Assembly: GCF_030400225.1 (NCBI RefSeq)
Contig: NZ_VJYB01000002.1
Coordinates: forward strand, 252,207 to 316,206
Origin: Lactobacillus sp. UCMA15818
Lineage (GTDB): Bacteria > Bacillota > Bacilli > Lactobacillales > Lactobacillaceae
Length of the DNA: 64,000 nt
Direction of reading: 5' to 3'
The notes below the pieces were generated by a model. The model made no database searches and was not told the origin of the DNA. It saw only the letters and a list, made by a program, of their open reading frames with translations. The translations under genes and the position numbers were made by a program. Below, in pieces: positions 38,126 through 47,671 of the stretch. The first letter of the stretch is position 1, and every line of letters begins with the position of its first letter.

Positions 38126-38616
38126 TGATAATAACATTGGCGAGGATAGATGATCGACTTATTCATGGACAAGTGACAACGGTATGGTCAAAAAAGTCAA
38201 AAGCTGACAGGATTATTATCGTTGATGCAGATGTGTATCAAGATGACATTCGTAAGACTTTATTAAAGCAAGCGTGTCCACCAGGGATGAAAGTCAATAT
38301 TGTAAACGTCGCAAAAGCAATAGCAGTTTACAACAATCCTAAATATGCAGATGAAAAAGTATTCTATCTATTCACAAAACCGAGCGAAGTTTTGAACTTG
38401 GTCAAAGGAGGAGTTTCTTTAAATAATTTGAATATTGGTGGAATGCAGTTTAGAGAAGGGAAAACGCAAGTCACTAAATCTATTTCTGTTGATAGTGCAG
38501 ATGTTGCGGCATTCAAAGAACTGGATAGTCTGGGTGTGCATTTAGATTTGCAGGTCGTTGAATCAGATCCGCATACAAATTTCATGGACAAAATTGCAGA
38601 AAAATTTAAGGAGTGA
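38125..38616 (+). CDS. sorB: PTS mannose-family IIB component (sorbose)
   Basis: 163 residues. His14 in ARIDDRLIHGQVTTVW is the phosphorylation site. NIGGMQFREGKTQVTKSI is the conserved middle segment of the family. Coupled to the IIA gene by a one-base overlap. Confidence 0.9.
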   Translation: MIITLARIDDRLIHGQVTTVWSKKSKADRIIIVDADVYQDDIRKTLLKQACPPGMKVNIVNVAKAIAVYNNPKYADEKVFYLFTKPSEVLNLVKGGVSLNNLNIGGMQFREGKTQVTKSISVDSADVAAFKELDSLGVHLDLQVVESDPHTNFMDKIAEKFKE

Positions 38617-38621
38617 TATTT

Positions 38622-39437
38622 ATGTCTGTTATACAAATCATATTGGTCTTTATATGGTCATCTATTACGGGAGCAGGCAGTGTTTTGGATGAATTTCAAA
38701 CACACAGACCCTTAATAGCTTGTAGTGTCATGGGAATTATTTTAGGTGATCCAGCAAAGGGCTTAATCCTAGGTGGGACACTTGAACTGATTGCATTAGG
38801 CTGGATGAATATCGGGGCAGCACAGTCCCCAGATTCAGCACTTGCCAGTACAATTGCTACTATTTTAGTAATTATCGGCGGGCAAGATATTCAAAAGGGG
38901 ATTGCAATTGCATTGCCCGTAGCTGCCGCAGGTCAAGTATTAACTGTTTTTGCCAGAACAATTACCGTTATTTTTCAACATGCAGCCGTTAAGATGGCTG
39001 AAGAGGCAAAGTTTAATAAGATCATTGCACTGCATTTCTCTGCATTATTTGTTCAGGCTTTAAGGGTATCAATTCCAACCACTATAGTTGCAATATTTGT
39101 GAGCCCAGACATGGTAAAAACGATGTTGAATGCTTTACCGGCAGTTGTTACCGGCGGTTTGACCGTTGCGGGTGGCTTCATTGTGGTTGTAGGTTATGCA
39201 ATGATTCTTAACATGATGAGTGTAAAATATCTGATGCCATTCTTCTATTTAGGTTTTGTTTTAGGAGGATACTTGAAGCTGAGTCTATTAGCATTTGGTG
39301 TTGTTGGGCTGGTATTTGCAATAATTTATGTCCAATTGAATCCAAAGTTTTCACTGCCAAATTTAAAAAACAATGCGAATGGAAGTAAGAATCTTAACCA
39401 AGAATCTGAATTAGCAGATGATGAGTTGGAGGACTAG
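38622..39437 (+). CDS. sorC: PTS mannose-family IIC component (sorbose)
   Basis: Membrane channel component, 271 residues and about 7 helices. GAGSVLDEFQTHRPLIACSVMGIILGD and GGTLELIALGWMNIGAAQSPDSALASTIATILVI are hallmark EIIC-Man segments. The start at 38622 has AAGGAG; an upstream in-frame ATG at 38613 lies in the ribosome site. The hydrophilic tail (KNANGSKN... EDDELED) is acidic. Confidence 0.9.
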   Translation: MSVIQIILVFIWSSITGAGSVLDEFQTHRPLIACSVMGIILGDPAKGLILGGTLELIALGWMNIGAAQSPDSALASTIATILVIIGGQDIQKGIAIALPVAAAGQVLTVFARTITVIFQHAAVKMAEEAKFNKIIALHFSALFVQALRVSIPTTIVAIFVSPDMVKTMLNALPAVVTGGLTVAGGFIVVVGYAMILNMMSVKYLMPFFYLGFVLGGYLKLSLLAFGVVGLVFAIIYVQLNPKFSLPNLKNNANGSKNLNQESELADDELED

Positions 39438-39444
39438 GAAGGGG

Positions 39445-40281
39445 ATGACTACGGTGAAAGATGAAAAAACAGACTTAACAAAAAAAGATATCATGCAAAC
39501 GTTTATTTTTGAGAATTTTCAACAAGCATCTTTTAATTATGAGACAATTCATGGTCTGGCATTTTGTGTTGACATGATTCCAACAATCAGGAGAGTTTAT
39601 AAGACAAAGGATGAACAGGTCAAGGCACTCAAGCGGCATTTAGTATTCTTCAATACAACACCAGCGGTATGCGGACCTATCGTTGGTGTGACAATGGCTT
39701 TAGAAAAAGGAAAAGCAAGTGGAGAAGATATTGACGAAAGTACGATTCAAAGTTTGAAAGTCGGGTTAATGGGACCATTAGCAGGTGTAGGAGATCCATT
39801 AATGTGGGGAACTTTACGACCTATTTTAGCAGCGTTGGGTGCGTCTTTAGCGCTATCGGGTTCGTGGTTTGGTCCATTAATCTTCTTCTTGGCATTTAAT
39901 GGTGTCAGGCTTTCATTGAAGTGGTATGGCCTTCAAATTGGATTGAATCGTGGATTAGGGCTAGTAAAAGATATTTCAGGAAACTTGTTACCAAAATTAA
40001 CTGAGGGTGCATCTGTTCTTGGCCTATTCATTATGGGAGTCTTGGTAAATAAATGGACGACTATCAATATTCCATTAGTAATTTCAAAAACGACAGTAGC
40101 TGGAAAAACAACGATCACAACATTGCAAAATATATTAGATGAACTCTGTCCTGGTTTGCCAGCGCTAGGATTAACAGTTTTAATGATGTATTTATTAAGA
40201 AAAAAGGTAAATCCAATTATTTTGATTTTTGCATTATTTGCAGTTGGAATTATTGGATACGGTTTTGGAATCTTAAAATGA
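39445..40281 (+). CDS. sorD: PTS mannose-family IID component (sorbose)
   Basis: 278 residues. The cytoplasmic half has NFQQASFNYETIHGLAFCVDMIPTI and LKRHLVFFNTTPAVCGPIVGVTMALE; the rest is membrane, with GLMGPLAGVGDPLMWGTLRPI as the family signature. Start taken as ATG 39445; GTG 39454 is a real alternative since GGAAGGGG is 9 bases upstream of it. Completes the four-component permease. Confidence 0.88.
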   Translation: MTTVKDEKTDLTKKDIMQTFIFENFQQASFNYETIHGLAFCVDMIPTIRRVYKTKDEQVKALKRHLVFFNTTPAVCGPIVGVTMALEKGKASGEDIDESTIQSLKVGLMGPLAGVGDPLMWGTLRPILAALGASLALSGSWFGPLIFFLAFNGVRLSLKWYGLQIGLNRGLGLVKDISGNLLPKLTEGASVLGLFIMGVLVNKWTTINIPLVISKTTVAGKTTITTLQNILDELCPGLPALGLTVLMMYLLRKKVNPIILIFALFAVGIIGYGFGILK

Positions 40282-40304
40282 ATTTAGTTTAGGATGTGAT
40301 TAAC

Positions 40305-40460
40305 ATGAATAGTAATTTTTTAGTTTTTATAGTTGGAATTCTTTTGACTTTAGCTGGTGTTTTAGCATATTTTAAGGAAAACAAAAATAAAAGAAATAAT
40401 AATCATATGAAATATGTATATATCGTTGCAGGAATTCTAATTTTGATGACCTTATTGTGA
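40305..40460 (+). CDS. Small two-helix membrane protein (51 aa)
   Basis: Too short for usual callers. The frame starts MNSNFLVFIVGILLTLAGVL and consists of two hydrophobic helices separated by a basic KENKNKRNNNHMK linker. AGGATGTG stands upstream and it follows the IID gene by 23 bases, so it is the last member of the sorbose operon. Function unknown. It may be a small PTS-associated membrane protein. Confidence 0.6.
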   Translation: MNSNFLVFIVGILLTLAGVLAYFKENKNKRNNNHMKYVYIVAGILILMTLL

Positions 40461-40548
40461 TTGGTGTTTATGTTCTAGTTATCATCCCAACTTATATAGA
40501 TTTTATAAAATACATTTATTCATAACAAATAGAGGGCTGGCAAAACAT

Positions 40549-40620
40549 AGTGACCCCCCAAAAAAACTTTTATAGTGTACCCTATAATCTGGACTATTAT
40601 CTAAGTTATGGGGTATTTTA
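40549..40620 (+). mobile_element. Probable IS3-type end remnant
   Basis: AGTGACCCCCCAAAAAAA resembles the AGTGAACCCCCAA terminus of the remnant at 1713-1997 and is followed after some 20 bases by a hairpin TACCCTATAA/TTATGGGGTA (40578-40615), the same arrangement as in the other two remnants. No coding sequence follows. The stretch may also act as terminator for the sorbose operon. Confidence 0.4.
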
Positions 40621-40762
40621 TTACAATTAATTTTTAGAACAGTGGGTGTCTGATATATAATCATATGTGTAATAGAACACAATTTAAAAAAATGTTTTAC
40701 ACCACCTAATAGCTGTTCTAAAACCTTAATAATAAAATGTTTTTTGTAATTTGTGAAAACTA

Positions 40763-40814
40763 TTGCTTAGAAAGTGAAAAGGTGCTATTATTCAAATGTA
40801 GAAAGCGTTTGCAT
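40763..40814 (+). promoter_or_regulatory. pflB promoter with overlapping cre site
   Basis: TTGCTT (40763-40768), 17 bases, TATTAT (40786-40791). Right at the expected transcript start is GAAAGCGTTTGCAT (40801-40814), whose opposite strand reads ATGCAAACGCTTTC, a good CcpA cre. A cre at the start site normally means catabolite repression: pfl would be low on glucose, as in mixed-acid control of lactic acid bacteria. Confidence 0.75.
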
Positions 40815-40851
40815 TATAACTGTATTTGACTTCATAAGGAGGCATTTGATA

Positions 40852-43110
40852 ATGAAACAACTTGAGAAGAGAGTAGAACCAAAGGCATGGGAAGGATTTA
40901 ATGGTGGAAATTGGCAGTCAGAGACTGATATTCGTGATTTTATCCAGCAAAACTTTAAACAATACAATGGTGATGAGTCATTTCTTGAAGATGCAACACC
41001 TGCAACAAAGGCACTTAATGATCGTTTAGTTGCTTTAAAGCTTGAAGAACGTGCTGCTGGCGGGGTGCTTGATGCAGATACAAAGGTCGTTTCGACAATT
41101 ACTTCGCATGGCCCAGGTTACCTTGATAAAAACCTTGAGAAAATTGTGGGACTCCAGACAGATAAACCGATGAAGAAAGCGTTGATGCCTTATGGTGGGA
41201 TTCGTATGGCAAAAGATGCACTTGAGTCTTATGGCTTAAAGCTTGATCCAGAGATGGAACATTTCTTTACTGAATTATCAAAGACACATAATCAAGGTGT
41301 TTTTGATGCCTATACTCCAGATGTTAAGAGAGCACGTCACTACAAGATTGTAACTGGTCTTCCTGACGCATATGGTCGTGGCAGAATAGTTGGTGATTTT
41401 CCTAGAATTGCACTTTATGGAATTGATTACTTAGTTGCATCTAAACTAGATGACTTGGACAACTATGGTGATGGTGAAATGACAGATAGTGTCATCCAAA
41501 TGAGAGAAGAAATCTCAGAACAGATTCGAGCACTCAACCAGATTAAGGATATGGCAGCATCATATGGCTACGATATTTCTGAACCTGCAACGACAGCTCA
41601 AGAGGCAATCCAGTGGCTTTATTTTGGTTATTTAGCGGCTATTAAACAACAAAATGGTGCAGCAATGTCAATCGGTAGAGTTGATACTTTCATTGATATT
41701 TTTGTTGAACGTGATATTGAACGCGGTATTTTGAATGAAAAAGAAGCACAGGAGTTAATTGACCAATTCACAATGAAGCTACGAATGGTTTCCTTTATTC
41801 GTACACCTGAATATAATTCATTATTCTCTGGTAACCCAATCTGGGCAACGTTATCATTAGCAGGGATGGGAATTGACGGGGAACATCATGTTACAAAGAC
41901 GGCCTTTAGATTCCTCAATACTTTGAAGAACATGGGCGCTGCTCCTGAACCTAATATTACGTTGTTATGGTCACAAAAATTACCAGATACATTCAAACAT
42001 TATTCAGCTGAAGTTTCAGTTGAGAGTTCAACCATTCAATATGAGAATGATGATTTAATGCGTAAACAATGGGGCACTGACTACTACGCAATTGCTTGTT
42101 GTGTATCAGCACAACCTGTGGCAAATGGAATTCAATATTTTGGAGCACGTGCAAACCTTGCTAAAACAGTTCTTTACACAATTAATGGTGGTAAAGATGA
42201 GATTGGTAAGGCACAGGTTGGGCCTGCCTACGAGCCAATTTCATCTGAATATATTGAATATGATGAATTTATGAAAAAATTTGATTCAATGCTTGATTGG
42301 TTAGCTGATGTTTATGTCAATGCATTAAATACAATTCATTACATGCATGATAAGTACTACTATGAATCAGCTCAACTTGCACTCAAAGATACAAATCTAG
42401 ATCGGACTTTTGCAACTGGTATCTCTGGCTTATCTGTTGCAGCAGATTCAATCTCGGCAATCAAGTATGGTCATGTGAAAGTTATTCGTGATGAAGATGG
42501 AATTGCAGTTGATTTTAAAGCAGACAATGATTTTCCACGTTATGGCAATAATGACGATCGTGCTGATGAAATTGCAGTTTGGCTGGTTAAATCACTTTAC
42601 ACGAAGATGAATAAGCATCACCTATATCGTGGTTCAAAGTTGTCAACTTCTGTTTTGACAATCACATCAAATGTTGTTTATGGTAAGAATACAGGGACAA
42701 CACCTGATGGACGTCAAAAGGGTGATCCGTTTGCTCCTGGTGCTAATCCAGCATATGGGGCAGAAGAAAGTGGAGCATTAGCTTCATTATTGTCAGTAGC
42801 TAAGCTTCCTTATCAATATGCAACAGATGGCATTTCAAATACCTTTGCTGTAACACCAACAACGTTAGGTCATGATGAAGAGCTGCAAAAAGATGCTTTA
42901 GTTAATATGATTAATGGATATATGAAGAACAACGGACATCATTTGAATATCAATGTCTTCAAACGTGAGACATTGCTTGATGCTCAAGCTCATCCTGAGG
43001 AGTATCCAACATTGACAATTCGTGTTTCTGGTTACTGTGTATACTTTGCAGATTTAACTAAAGAACAACAAGATGATGTTATTTCAAGAACTTTCCATCA
43101 AAGTATGTAA
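40852..43110 (+). CDS. pflB: Formate C-acetyltransferase (pyruvate formate-lyase)
   Basis: Splits pyruvate with CoA to acetyl-CoA and formate through a glycyl radical, only under anaerobiosis. 752 residues. The thiyl pair is Cys416-Cys417 in [11 protein letters not shown], and the radical glycine is Gly727 in [29 protein letters not shown]-type C-terminus. The start at 40852 has AAGGAGG; an in-frame ATG at 40774 lies in the promoter region and is not used. Followed by pflA with an intervening hairpin. Confidence 0.97.
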   Translation: MKQLEKRVEPKAWEGFNGGNWQSETDIRDFIQQNFKQYNGDESFLEDATPATKALNDRLVALKLEERAAGGVLDADTKVVSTITSHGPGYLDKNLEKIVGLQTDKPMKKALMPYGGIRMAKDALESYGLKLDPEMEHFFTELSKTHNQGVFDAYTPDVKRARHYKIVTGLPDAYGRGRIVGDFPRIALYGIDYLVASKLDDLDNYGDGEMTDSVIQMREEISEQIRALNQIKDMAASYGYDISEPATTAQEAIQWLYFGYLAAIKQQNGAAMSIGRVDTFIDIFVERDIERGILNEKEAQELIDQFTMKLRMVSFIRTPEYNSLFSGNPIWATLSLAGMGIDGEHHVTKTAFRFLNTLKNMGAAPEPNITLLWSQKLPDTFKHYSAEVSVESSTIQYENDDLMRKQWGTDYYAIACCVSAQPVANGIQYFGARANLAKTVLYTINGGKDEIGKAQVGPAYEPISSEYIEYDEFMKKFDSMLDWLADVYVNALNTIHYMHDKYYYESAQLALKDTNLDRTFATGISGLSVAADSISAIKYGHVKVIRDEDGIAVDFKADNDFPRYGNNDDRADEIAVWLVKSLYTKMNKHHLYRGSKLSTSVLTITSNVVYGKNTGTTPDGRQKGDPFAPGANPAYGAEESGALASLLSVAKLPYQYATDGISNTFAVTPTTLGHDEELQKDALVNMINGYMKNNGHHLNINVFKRETLLDAQAHPEEYPTLTIRVSGYCVYFADLTKEQQDDVISRTFHQSM

Positions 43111-43166
43111 TGCAAGTAGTGAAAGCTTTTAAATAGATAAATTCAGCACTTGAATGTGATGAGATC

Positions 43167-43208
43167 AAAGGATTGGGCGGGTGCGGTGCCACAATCCTTT
43201 TGTCTTTC
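43167..43208 (+). terminator. Attenuating hairpin between pflB and pflA
   Basis: AAAGGATTG (43167-43175) and CAATCCTTT (43192-43200) form a perfect 9-bp stem followed by TTTGTCTTT. Placed between the abundant enzyme and its activase, it would let only part of the transcripts reach pflA. Confidence 0.7.
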
Positions 43209-43233
43209 TAGGCAGTAAGAGGAGGTAAGATAG

Positions 43234-44031
43234 ATGGTACAAAGGCAAATGCATGAACGCAAAGTTCCAATGCGTGATGGTAAAATAATTGGGTATGTAC
43301 ACTCAACTGAAAGTTTTGGTGCAGTTGATGGACCAGGTATTCGCTTTGTTGTCTTTATGCAGGGATGTAATATGCGTTGTCAATTCTGCCATAATCCTGA
43401 TACATGGCGTAAGAATGTTGGGGGTGAGATGACAACAGATGAAATCCTTAAGATGGCACTTCCATATCGACAATTTTGGGGTGAAAAGGGTGGAATTACA
43501 CTTAGTGGCGGCGAAATAATGCTTCAGACAGAATTCGCTTTGGAACTATTTACTAAATGCAAGAAATTGGGTATTAACACTTGTCTAGATACGTGTGGAC
43601 AACCATTTACTAGGCGCCAGCCATGGTTTGACAACTTCAATGAGTTAATGAAAGTTACGGATATCTTATTGATGGATATCAAGCATATCAATTCTGACGA
43701 ACATCGTAAACTTACAGGATTTAGGAATGAGAATATCTTAGATATGTGTCAATACTTATCAGAGATTGATAAACCGGTTTGGATACGTCATGTTCTGATT
43801 CCTGAGAGAACCGATTATGATAATTATTTAGCACAGTTGGGCGATTATATTAAAACGCTACACAATGTTAAAAAAGTGGAGGTACTCCCATATCATACGA
43901 TGGGGGTCCATAAGTACAAGGAGATGGGTATTAAGTATGACCTTGATGGTATTGAACCCCCAACACCAGAACGTGTAAAAAATGCTGAGAAGCTGTTGCA
44001 TGTTGCAGATTATCAAGGATATTTGGAGTAA
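43234..44031 (+). CDS. pflA: Pyruvate formate-lyase activating enzyme
   Basis: A radical SAM enzyme that installs the glycyl radical on PflB. 265 residues. Cys45, Cys49 and Cys52 in GCNMRCQFCHNP bind the 4Fe-4S cluster. GGITLSGGEIMLQTEFA is the SAM-binding GGE motif, with Ile-Met instead of the usual Pro-Leu. GAGGTAAG stands upstream of the ATG. Confidence 0.96.
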   Translation: MVQRQMHERKVPMRDGKIIGYVHSTESFGAVDGPGIRFVVFMQGCNMRCQFCHNPDTWRKNVGGEMTTDEILKMALPYRQFWGEKGGITLSGGEIMLQTEFALELFTKCKKLGINTCLDTCGQPFTRRQPWFDNFNELMKVTDILLMDIKHINSDEHRKLTGFRNENILDMCQYLSEIDKPVWIRHVLIPERTDYDNYLAQLGDYIKTLHNVKKVEVLPYHTMGVHKYKEMGIKYDLDGIEPPTPERVKNAEKLLHVADYQGYLE

Positions 44032-44103
44032 AAGTATAAGTTTGAGCCGATTTTAATGTAATTGTTTATGGTCAATCGAAAAAGATGTGAGTATGACATA
44101 AGC

Positions 44104-44230
44104 GAAGTACCTCCAAAACTTGGATATACAAATCAAGTTTTGGAGGTACTTTTTTGATATACAGTTATACCTACAATTTTAAGCTAAAAGTAGTTAAAGA
44201 ATATTTAAATAGTGAAAATTCATTATGAAA
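44104..44230 (+). mobile_element. IS3-type remnant: hairpin plus orfA start
   Basis: Perfect 17-bp arms AGTACCTCCAAAACTTG (44106-44122) and its complement (44134-44150) enclose an 11-base loop and are followed by TTTTTT. Then plus-strand translation gives YNFKLKVVKEYLNSENS, the beginning of an IS150-like orfA, cut off at a stop near 44228. Same layout as at 1713-1997. The hairpin with its T run can double as the pflA terminator. Confidence 0.7.
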
Positions 44231-44239
44231 TATAAAATA

Positions 44240-44297
44240 TCGAGGACTTTGTTATGAATAATTCAAGGTTAGACGGAGAATTTTTATTTTGTATGAT
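44240..44297 (-). repeat. Palindromic repeat, partial copy D
   Basis: GAGGACTTTGTTATGAATAA and the following GGTTAGACGGAGAATTTTTA match, with changes, the reverse-complement core of the repeat as seen at 57440-57495. Only about 58 bases are left. Confidence 0.55.
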
Positions 44298-44357
44298 TAG
44301 CAAAGAAAATATAATTTAGATAAAATAGTATTCGGTAAATTAATAGTAAGCATGAAC

Positions 44358-44942
44358 TCATGCAAACGAATCATTATCATTATTCTTAACGCGAATATAT
44401 TCAATCTGTTTAGCAATGTTATCTGCAAAATCTTCATTGACGATATTTGACAAGAATGCCAGTGACATGTCAATGCCAGCGGATACACCTGAAGAAGAAT
44501 AAAGATGGTCATCAATGATCCAACGAGCATTTTTAATCCAATTAACTTGAGTATTAATGCTTTTTACCCAGTTAAAAGCTAATTTGTTTGAAGTTGCTTT
44601 TTTATGATTCATGAAATGCGTAGCCGCTAGTAAAGCAGAGCCTGTACAAACAGTTAGACAATATGTGGCTTCTACTGCCAATGATTCAAGATTTTTAAGA
44701 AAATCAGTATCAGTTACTAAGGTTCTTGTAGCTGGTCCACCTGGAATTAGTAATACACCTTTTTTATTGATGTCAGATACTGACTTAACATCTAAGCGGA
44801 TTTGATTGTAACTCTTGATTTTTTGAGATTCATCAAGTGTAAATAAAGTTACCTGAAATCCATGTGCATGCAAGAATACTTCCATCGGTCCAAAAACATC
44901 AAGAGGTTCGAAGTTGTTGAAAAGTAAAATATTGATATCTAT
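44358..44942 (-). CDS. DJ-1/PfpI family protein, possible AUA start
   Basis: A DJ-1/PfpI-like (class I amidotransferase-fold) protein of about 194 residues, similar to isonitrile hydratase and AraC-N-terminal types: INILLFNNFEPLDVFGPMEVF, GVLLIPGGPATRTL, and the nucleophile elbow YCLTVCTGSALLAA with its Cys. SGVSAGIDMSLAFL near the end is also typical. Family members start just before INILLF. There the sequence has GGAGGTG, 6 bases, then ATA (44942) where ATG would be expected. Upstream GTG or TTG codons lie inside the ribosome site, and an ATG at 45086 would add 48 unrelated residues. Confidence 0.75.
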   Translation of the reverse strand: MDINILLFNNFEPLDVFGPMEVFLHAHGFQVTLFTLDESQKIKSYNQIRLDVKSVSDINKKGVLLIPGGPATRTLVTDTDFLKNLESLAVEATYCLTVCTGSALLAATHFMNHKKATSNKLAFNWVKSINTQVNWIKNARWIIDDHLYSSSGVSAGIDMSLAFLSNIVNEDFADNIAKQIEYIRVKNNDNDSFA

Positions 44943-45086
44943 TGTGAGCACCTCCAAGTTAATATTGTTAGTGAAAAATAATTTGAGTGAAGAAGTATTA
45001 GGAAAAATTAAATTGAATATATGTATTTTAAAGCTAGCTTTATTAGAGTTTCGATGTAAAGCGCTCTTCAATAGTGGTTCATTCAA

Positions 45087-45406
45087 ATTTTAACATAGAG
45101 TATTAATAAATCAATAAATATTAGTATTTCTCGACTTACATCTAAGTAAGATGAAGCAAAGGACATATTATATTGAGCTTTGAGGGCATGCCTGAAAAGC
45201 TAAATCATAAATTCTATTTTGATATAGTTTCATAACTGATTGATTTTTTACAAGAAATATTCTATAAATTAAAGTTGTTCATCTAGTTTTGAATTATTAA
45301 AAAACTATATTTGAAATTCTTTGAAAATGTTTGTAAAGAAAATATTTATGGGTAATTAGAGAAATAAAATAAGTTTTAGTGCAATAAATGTTATTTATAT
45401 AACTTA
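45087..45406. other. AT-rich intergenic stretch
   Basis: No coding frame or repeat that I can recognise upstream of the operator described next. Confidence 0.4.
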
Positions 45407-45407
45407 T

Positions 45408-45448
45408 TGGTCTACACCACTTTACATATAGCTAAGCAATGTTACAAT
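45408..45448 (+). promoter_or_regulatory. PTS operon promoter with GntR/NagR-like operator
   Basis: TTTACA (45421-45426), 16 bases, TACAAT (45443-45448) is a good promoter. Immediately upstream lies TGGTCTACACCA (45408-45419), an imperfect palindrome like the TGGTCTAGACCA sites of GntR/HutC regulators (NagR/DasR), which sense amino-sugar phosphates. A second possible promoter is TTTACT-17-TACTAT at 45495-45523. Confidence 0.55.
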
Positions 45449-45577
45449 TTCTTACATCTAATATAAGCAACTCACCTATGTATTTAGCTGAATATTTACT
45501 ATTTCAGTAAAACGAGATACTATTAAAGTTGGTTTGCATAGATGATAGGCTAATCAGATAAAAAGGGGGAATTTTAA

Positions 45578-46060
45578 ATGGGGACACCAAATATTATTTT
45601 AACTAGAATTGATAATCGTTTAGTACATGGGCAAGTCGGTGTTGTTTGGACTTCTTCAATTGGTGCCAACCTTTTGTTGGTAGCAAATGATGCTGCGGCA
45701 AAAAGTGAATTGCAGCAAGAATTAATGTCAGCAACAGCAGAAACTTCAGGTGTAGGTATTCGTTTTTGGTCATTGGAGAAAACAGCCACTACAATTGAAA
45801 AAGCTAGTCCAAGACAAAAAATCTTCTTGATTGTTAAAACTCCGCAAGATGCACTGAACTTAGTGCAAGGTGGGGTTCCAATTACCGATTTAAACGTTGG
45901 TAATATGCATTACAGTGAAGGTAAGGTACAGCTTACAAAGAAGGTTTATGTTGATCAGAATGACAAGGATTCATTTAGCAAGTTGGTTGATTTAGGGGTA
46001 AATGTTTATATTCAGGATGTTCCAGAGGAGAGAAAAATTGCAATTAAGGATGTGATTTAA
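45578..46060 (+). CDS. agaB: PTS mannose-family IIB, N-acetylgalactosamine type
   Basis: 160 residues. His17 in LTRIDNRLVHGQVGVVW is the phosphorylated residue. The segments GANLLLVANDAAA and VGNMHYSEGKVQLTKKV are close to AgaB/AgaV of E. coli, more than to mannose or sorbose IIB. Preceded by AAAGGGGGA. First of a four-gene IIB-IIC-IID-IIA operon. Substrate proposed as (N-acetyl)galactosamine or another amino sugar. Confidence 0.82.
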   Translation: MGTPNIILTRIDNRLVHGQVGVVWTSSIGANLLLVANDAAAKSELQQELMSATAETSGVGIRFWSLEKTATTIEKASPRQKIFLIVKTPQDALNLVQGGVPITDLNVGNMHYSEGKVQLTKKVYVDQNDKDSFSKLVDLGVNVYIQDVPEERKIAIKDVI

Positions 46061-46870
46061 ATGGCAATTACTTTAACACAGGGGATATTGATAGCAATTT
46101 TTGCTATTATCGCCGGAATTGATTTTTGGTTAGAGGGTTTTTACATATTTAGACCTATGATCGTATGTACAGTTACAGGATTTCTGATAGGAGACCTGAA
46201 ACTAGGTATAATTGCTGGAGGATTAACTGAACTTGCATTTGCGGGGTTAACTCCAGTTGGGGGGACTCAGCCGCCAAATCCTATCATGGCAGGAATAATG
46301 ACAGTTGTTATCGCACATACTACAGGACACAGCCCAGCAACGGCAATTGGCTTGTCGTTGCCATTCAGTATTTTAATGCAATATATAATTTTACTTTGTT
46401 ATTCAATTTTTTCTGTTTTTACGAAGAAGGCTGATGAGTATGTTGCAAAAGGAGAGTTTCGTAAATTTGGAATGATTGTGCTCTTGCCAACTGTATTAGT
46501 AGCATTAGCATATAGTGTCTTCTCATTCTTAAGTGTGTATGGAGCACAGGGATTAATGAAGACATTGGTTAACTCAATGCCCACTTGGTTAAGTCACGGA
46601 TTTACAATTGCTGGGGGTATCTTGCCGGCCGTAGGTTTTGGTTTGTTGCTCAAGAGCATGTTGAAAGCAAAATATGTTCCATATCTATTATTAGGCTTTA
46701 CTGCTGCATGCTTCATTAAATTCGGAAACTTAATGCCTGTTGCAATCATTGGTGCTTCTCTTGCTTGGATAGAATATGGCAGAGAGAAAAAAGAGCAAGA
46801 TGTAAACAAGAAATTCAAGAACATGGAAAAGTCGCTTGAAGATGTTGGAGGTGAAGAAGATGGAATCTGA
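46061..46870 (+). CDS. agaC: PTS mannose-family IIC, N-acetylgalactosamine type
   Basis: 269 residues, about 7 helices. GIDFWLEGFYIFRPMIVCTVTGFLIGD and AGGLTELAFAGLTPVGGTQPPNPIMAGIMTVVI resemble AgaC/AgaW. It starts directly at the IIB stop and overlaps the IID start by 11 bases. The hydrophilic C-terminal tail is acidic. Confidence 0.85.
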   Translation: MAITLTQGILIAIFAIIAGIDFWLEGFYIFRPMIVCTVTGFLIGDLKLGIIAGGLTELAFAGLTPVGGTQPPNPIMAGIMTVVIAHTTGHSPATAIGLSLPFSILMQYIILLCYSIFSVFTKKADEYVAKGEFRKFGMIVLLPTVLVALAYSVFSFLSVYGAQGLMKTLVNSMPTWLSHGFTIAGGILPAVGFGLLLKSMLKAKYVPYLLLGFTAACFIKFGNLMPVAIIGASLAWIEYGREKKEQDVNKKFKNMEKSLEDVGGEEDGI

Positions 46871-47669
46871 GAAGAAGGAAAGAAATAAACTCAGTAAAAG
46901 AGATATCACTAAACTGGGACTGTTATCATTATTTAACCAGTCAGGAATGAATTATCAGCGAATGCAAGCTGATGGTTGGACTTTTGCGATGATTCCATCA
47001 TTAAAGAAAGTATACGGTGCGGATAAAAAAGGACTCATTGAAGCGGTAAAAGCTAATTTACAGTTCATAAATACTAATAATTATGCTGCTCCTTTGTTGA
47101 TGGGACTTGAAGCTTCACTGGAAGAAAATGGTGAAGAACGCTCAACAATTGATGGTTTACGTGTGGCCTTGTTTGGTCCAATTGCTGGAATTGGTGATGC
47201 GATTACTTGGTATACGATTTTACCAATTGTTGCTGGTGTAACGGCTTCTTTTGCAAAACAAGGCAGTATTCTTGGCCCATTAGTCTTTTTCATAGTATAT
47301 GTTGCGATGTTTTTGGCAAGAATTCCAATCGCTCATTTAGGTTATTCAGCGGGTACTAAGGCTATCTCCAAGATACATGAGAATTCCGCGATTGTTGCAC
47401 ATGCTGCCAGTGTTCTCGGATGTACGGTTATTGGAGGCTTGATTGCAACTTATGTTCAAATTGATGTAGTTACCAAGATACAGGTAACATCCTCCCACTC
47501 AATTTCGATACAAAAGGAATTCTTCGATAATATTTTTCCAAATATTCTTCCATTAGCCTATACATTTTTACTATATTGGCTGTTGAAAAAGAAGAATGTT
47601 AATCCTGTTACATTGATAATTTTAACATTTTTCTTAGCAATTCTATTTTCATGGATGGGAGTTCTTTAA
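46860..47669 (+). CDS. agaD: PTS mannose-family IID, N-acetylgalactosamine type
   Basis: 269 residues. LLSLFNQSGMNYQRMQADGWTFAMIPSLKKVYG and VALFGPIAGIGDAITWYTILPI are the IID signatures. The start at 46860 follows GGAGGTG; an upstream ATG at 46836 lies inside the IIC gene. Together with IIC it forms the membrane channel. Confidence 0.87.
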   Translation: MESEKKERNKLSKRDITKLGLLSLFNQSGMNYQRMQADGWTFAMIPSLKKVYGADKKGLIEAVKANLQFINTNNYAAPLLMGLEASLEENGEERSTIDGLRVALFGPIAGIGDAITWYTILPIVAGVTASFAKQGSILGPLVFFIVYVAMFLARIPIAHLGYSAGTKAISKIHENSAIVAHAASVLGCTVIGGLIATYVQIDVVTKIQVTSSHSISIQKEFFDNIFPNILPLAYTFLLYWLLKKKNVNPVTLIILTFFLAILFSWMGVL

Positions 47670-47671
47670 AG

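Noticed and set aside
45530-45545. Sigma-54 type promoter (GG..GC) before the second PTS operon
   Set aside because: TTGGTTTGCA lacks the required spacing between the two boxes and no LevR/ManR-type activator is present; two plausible sigma-A promoters exist.
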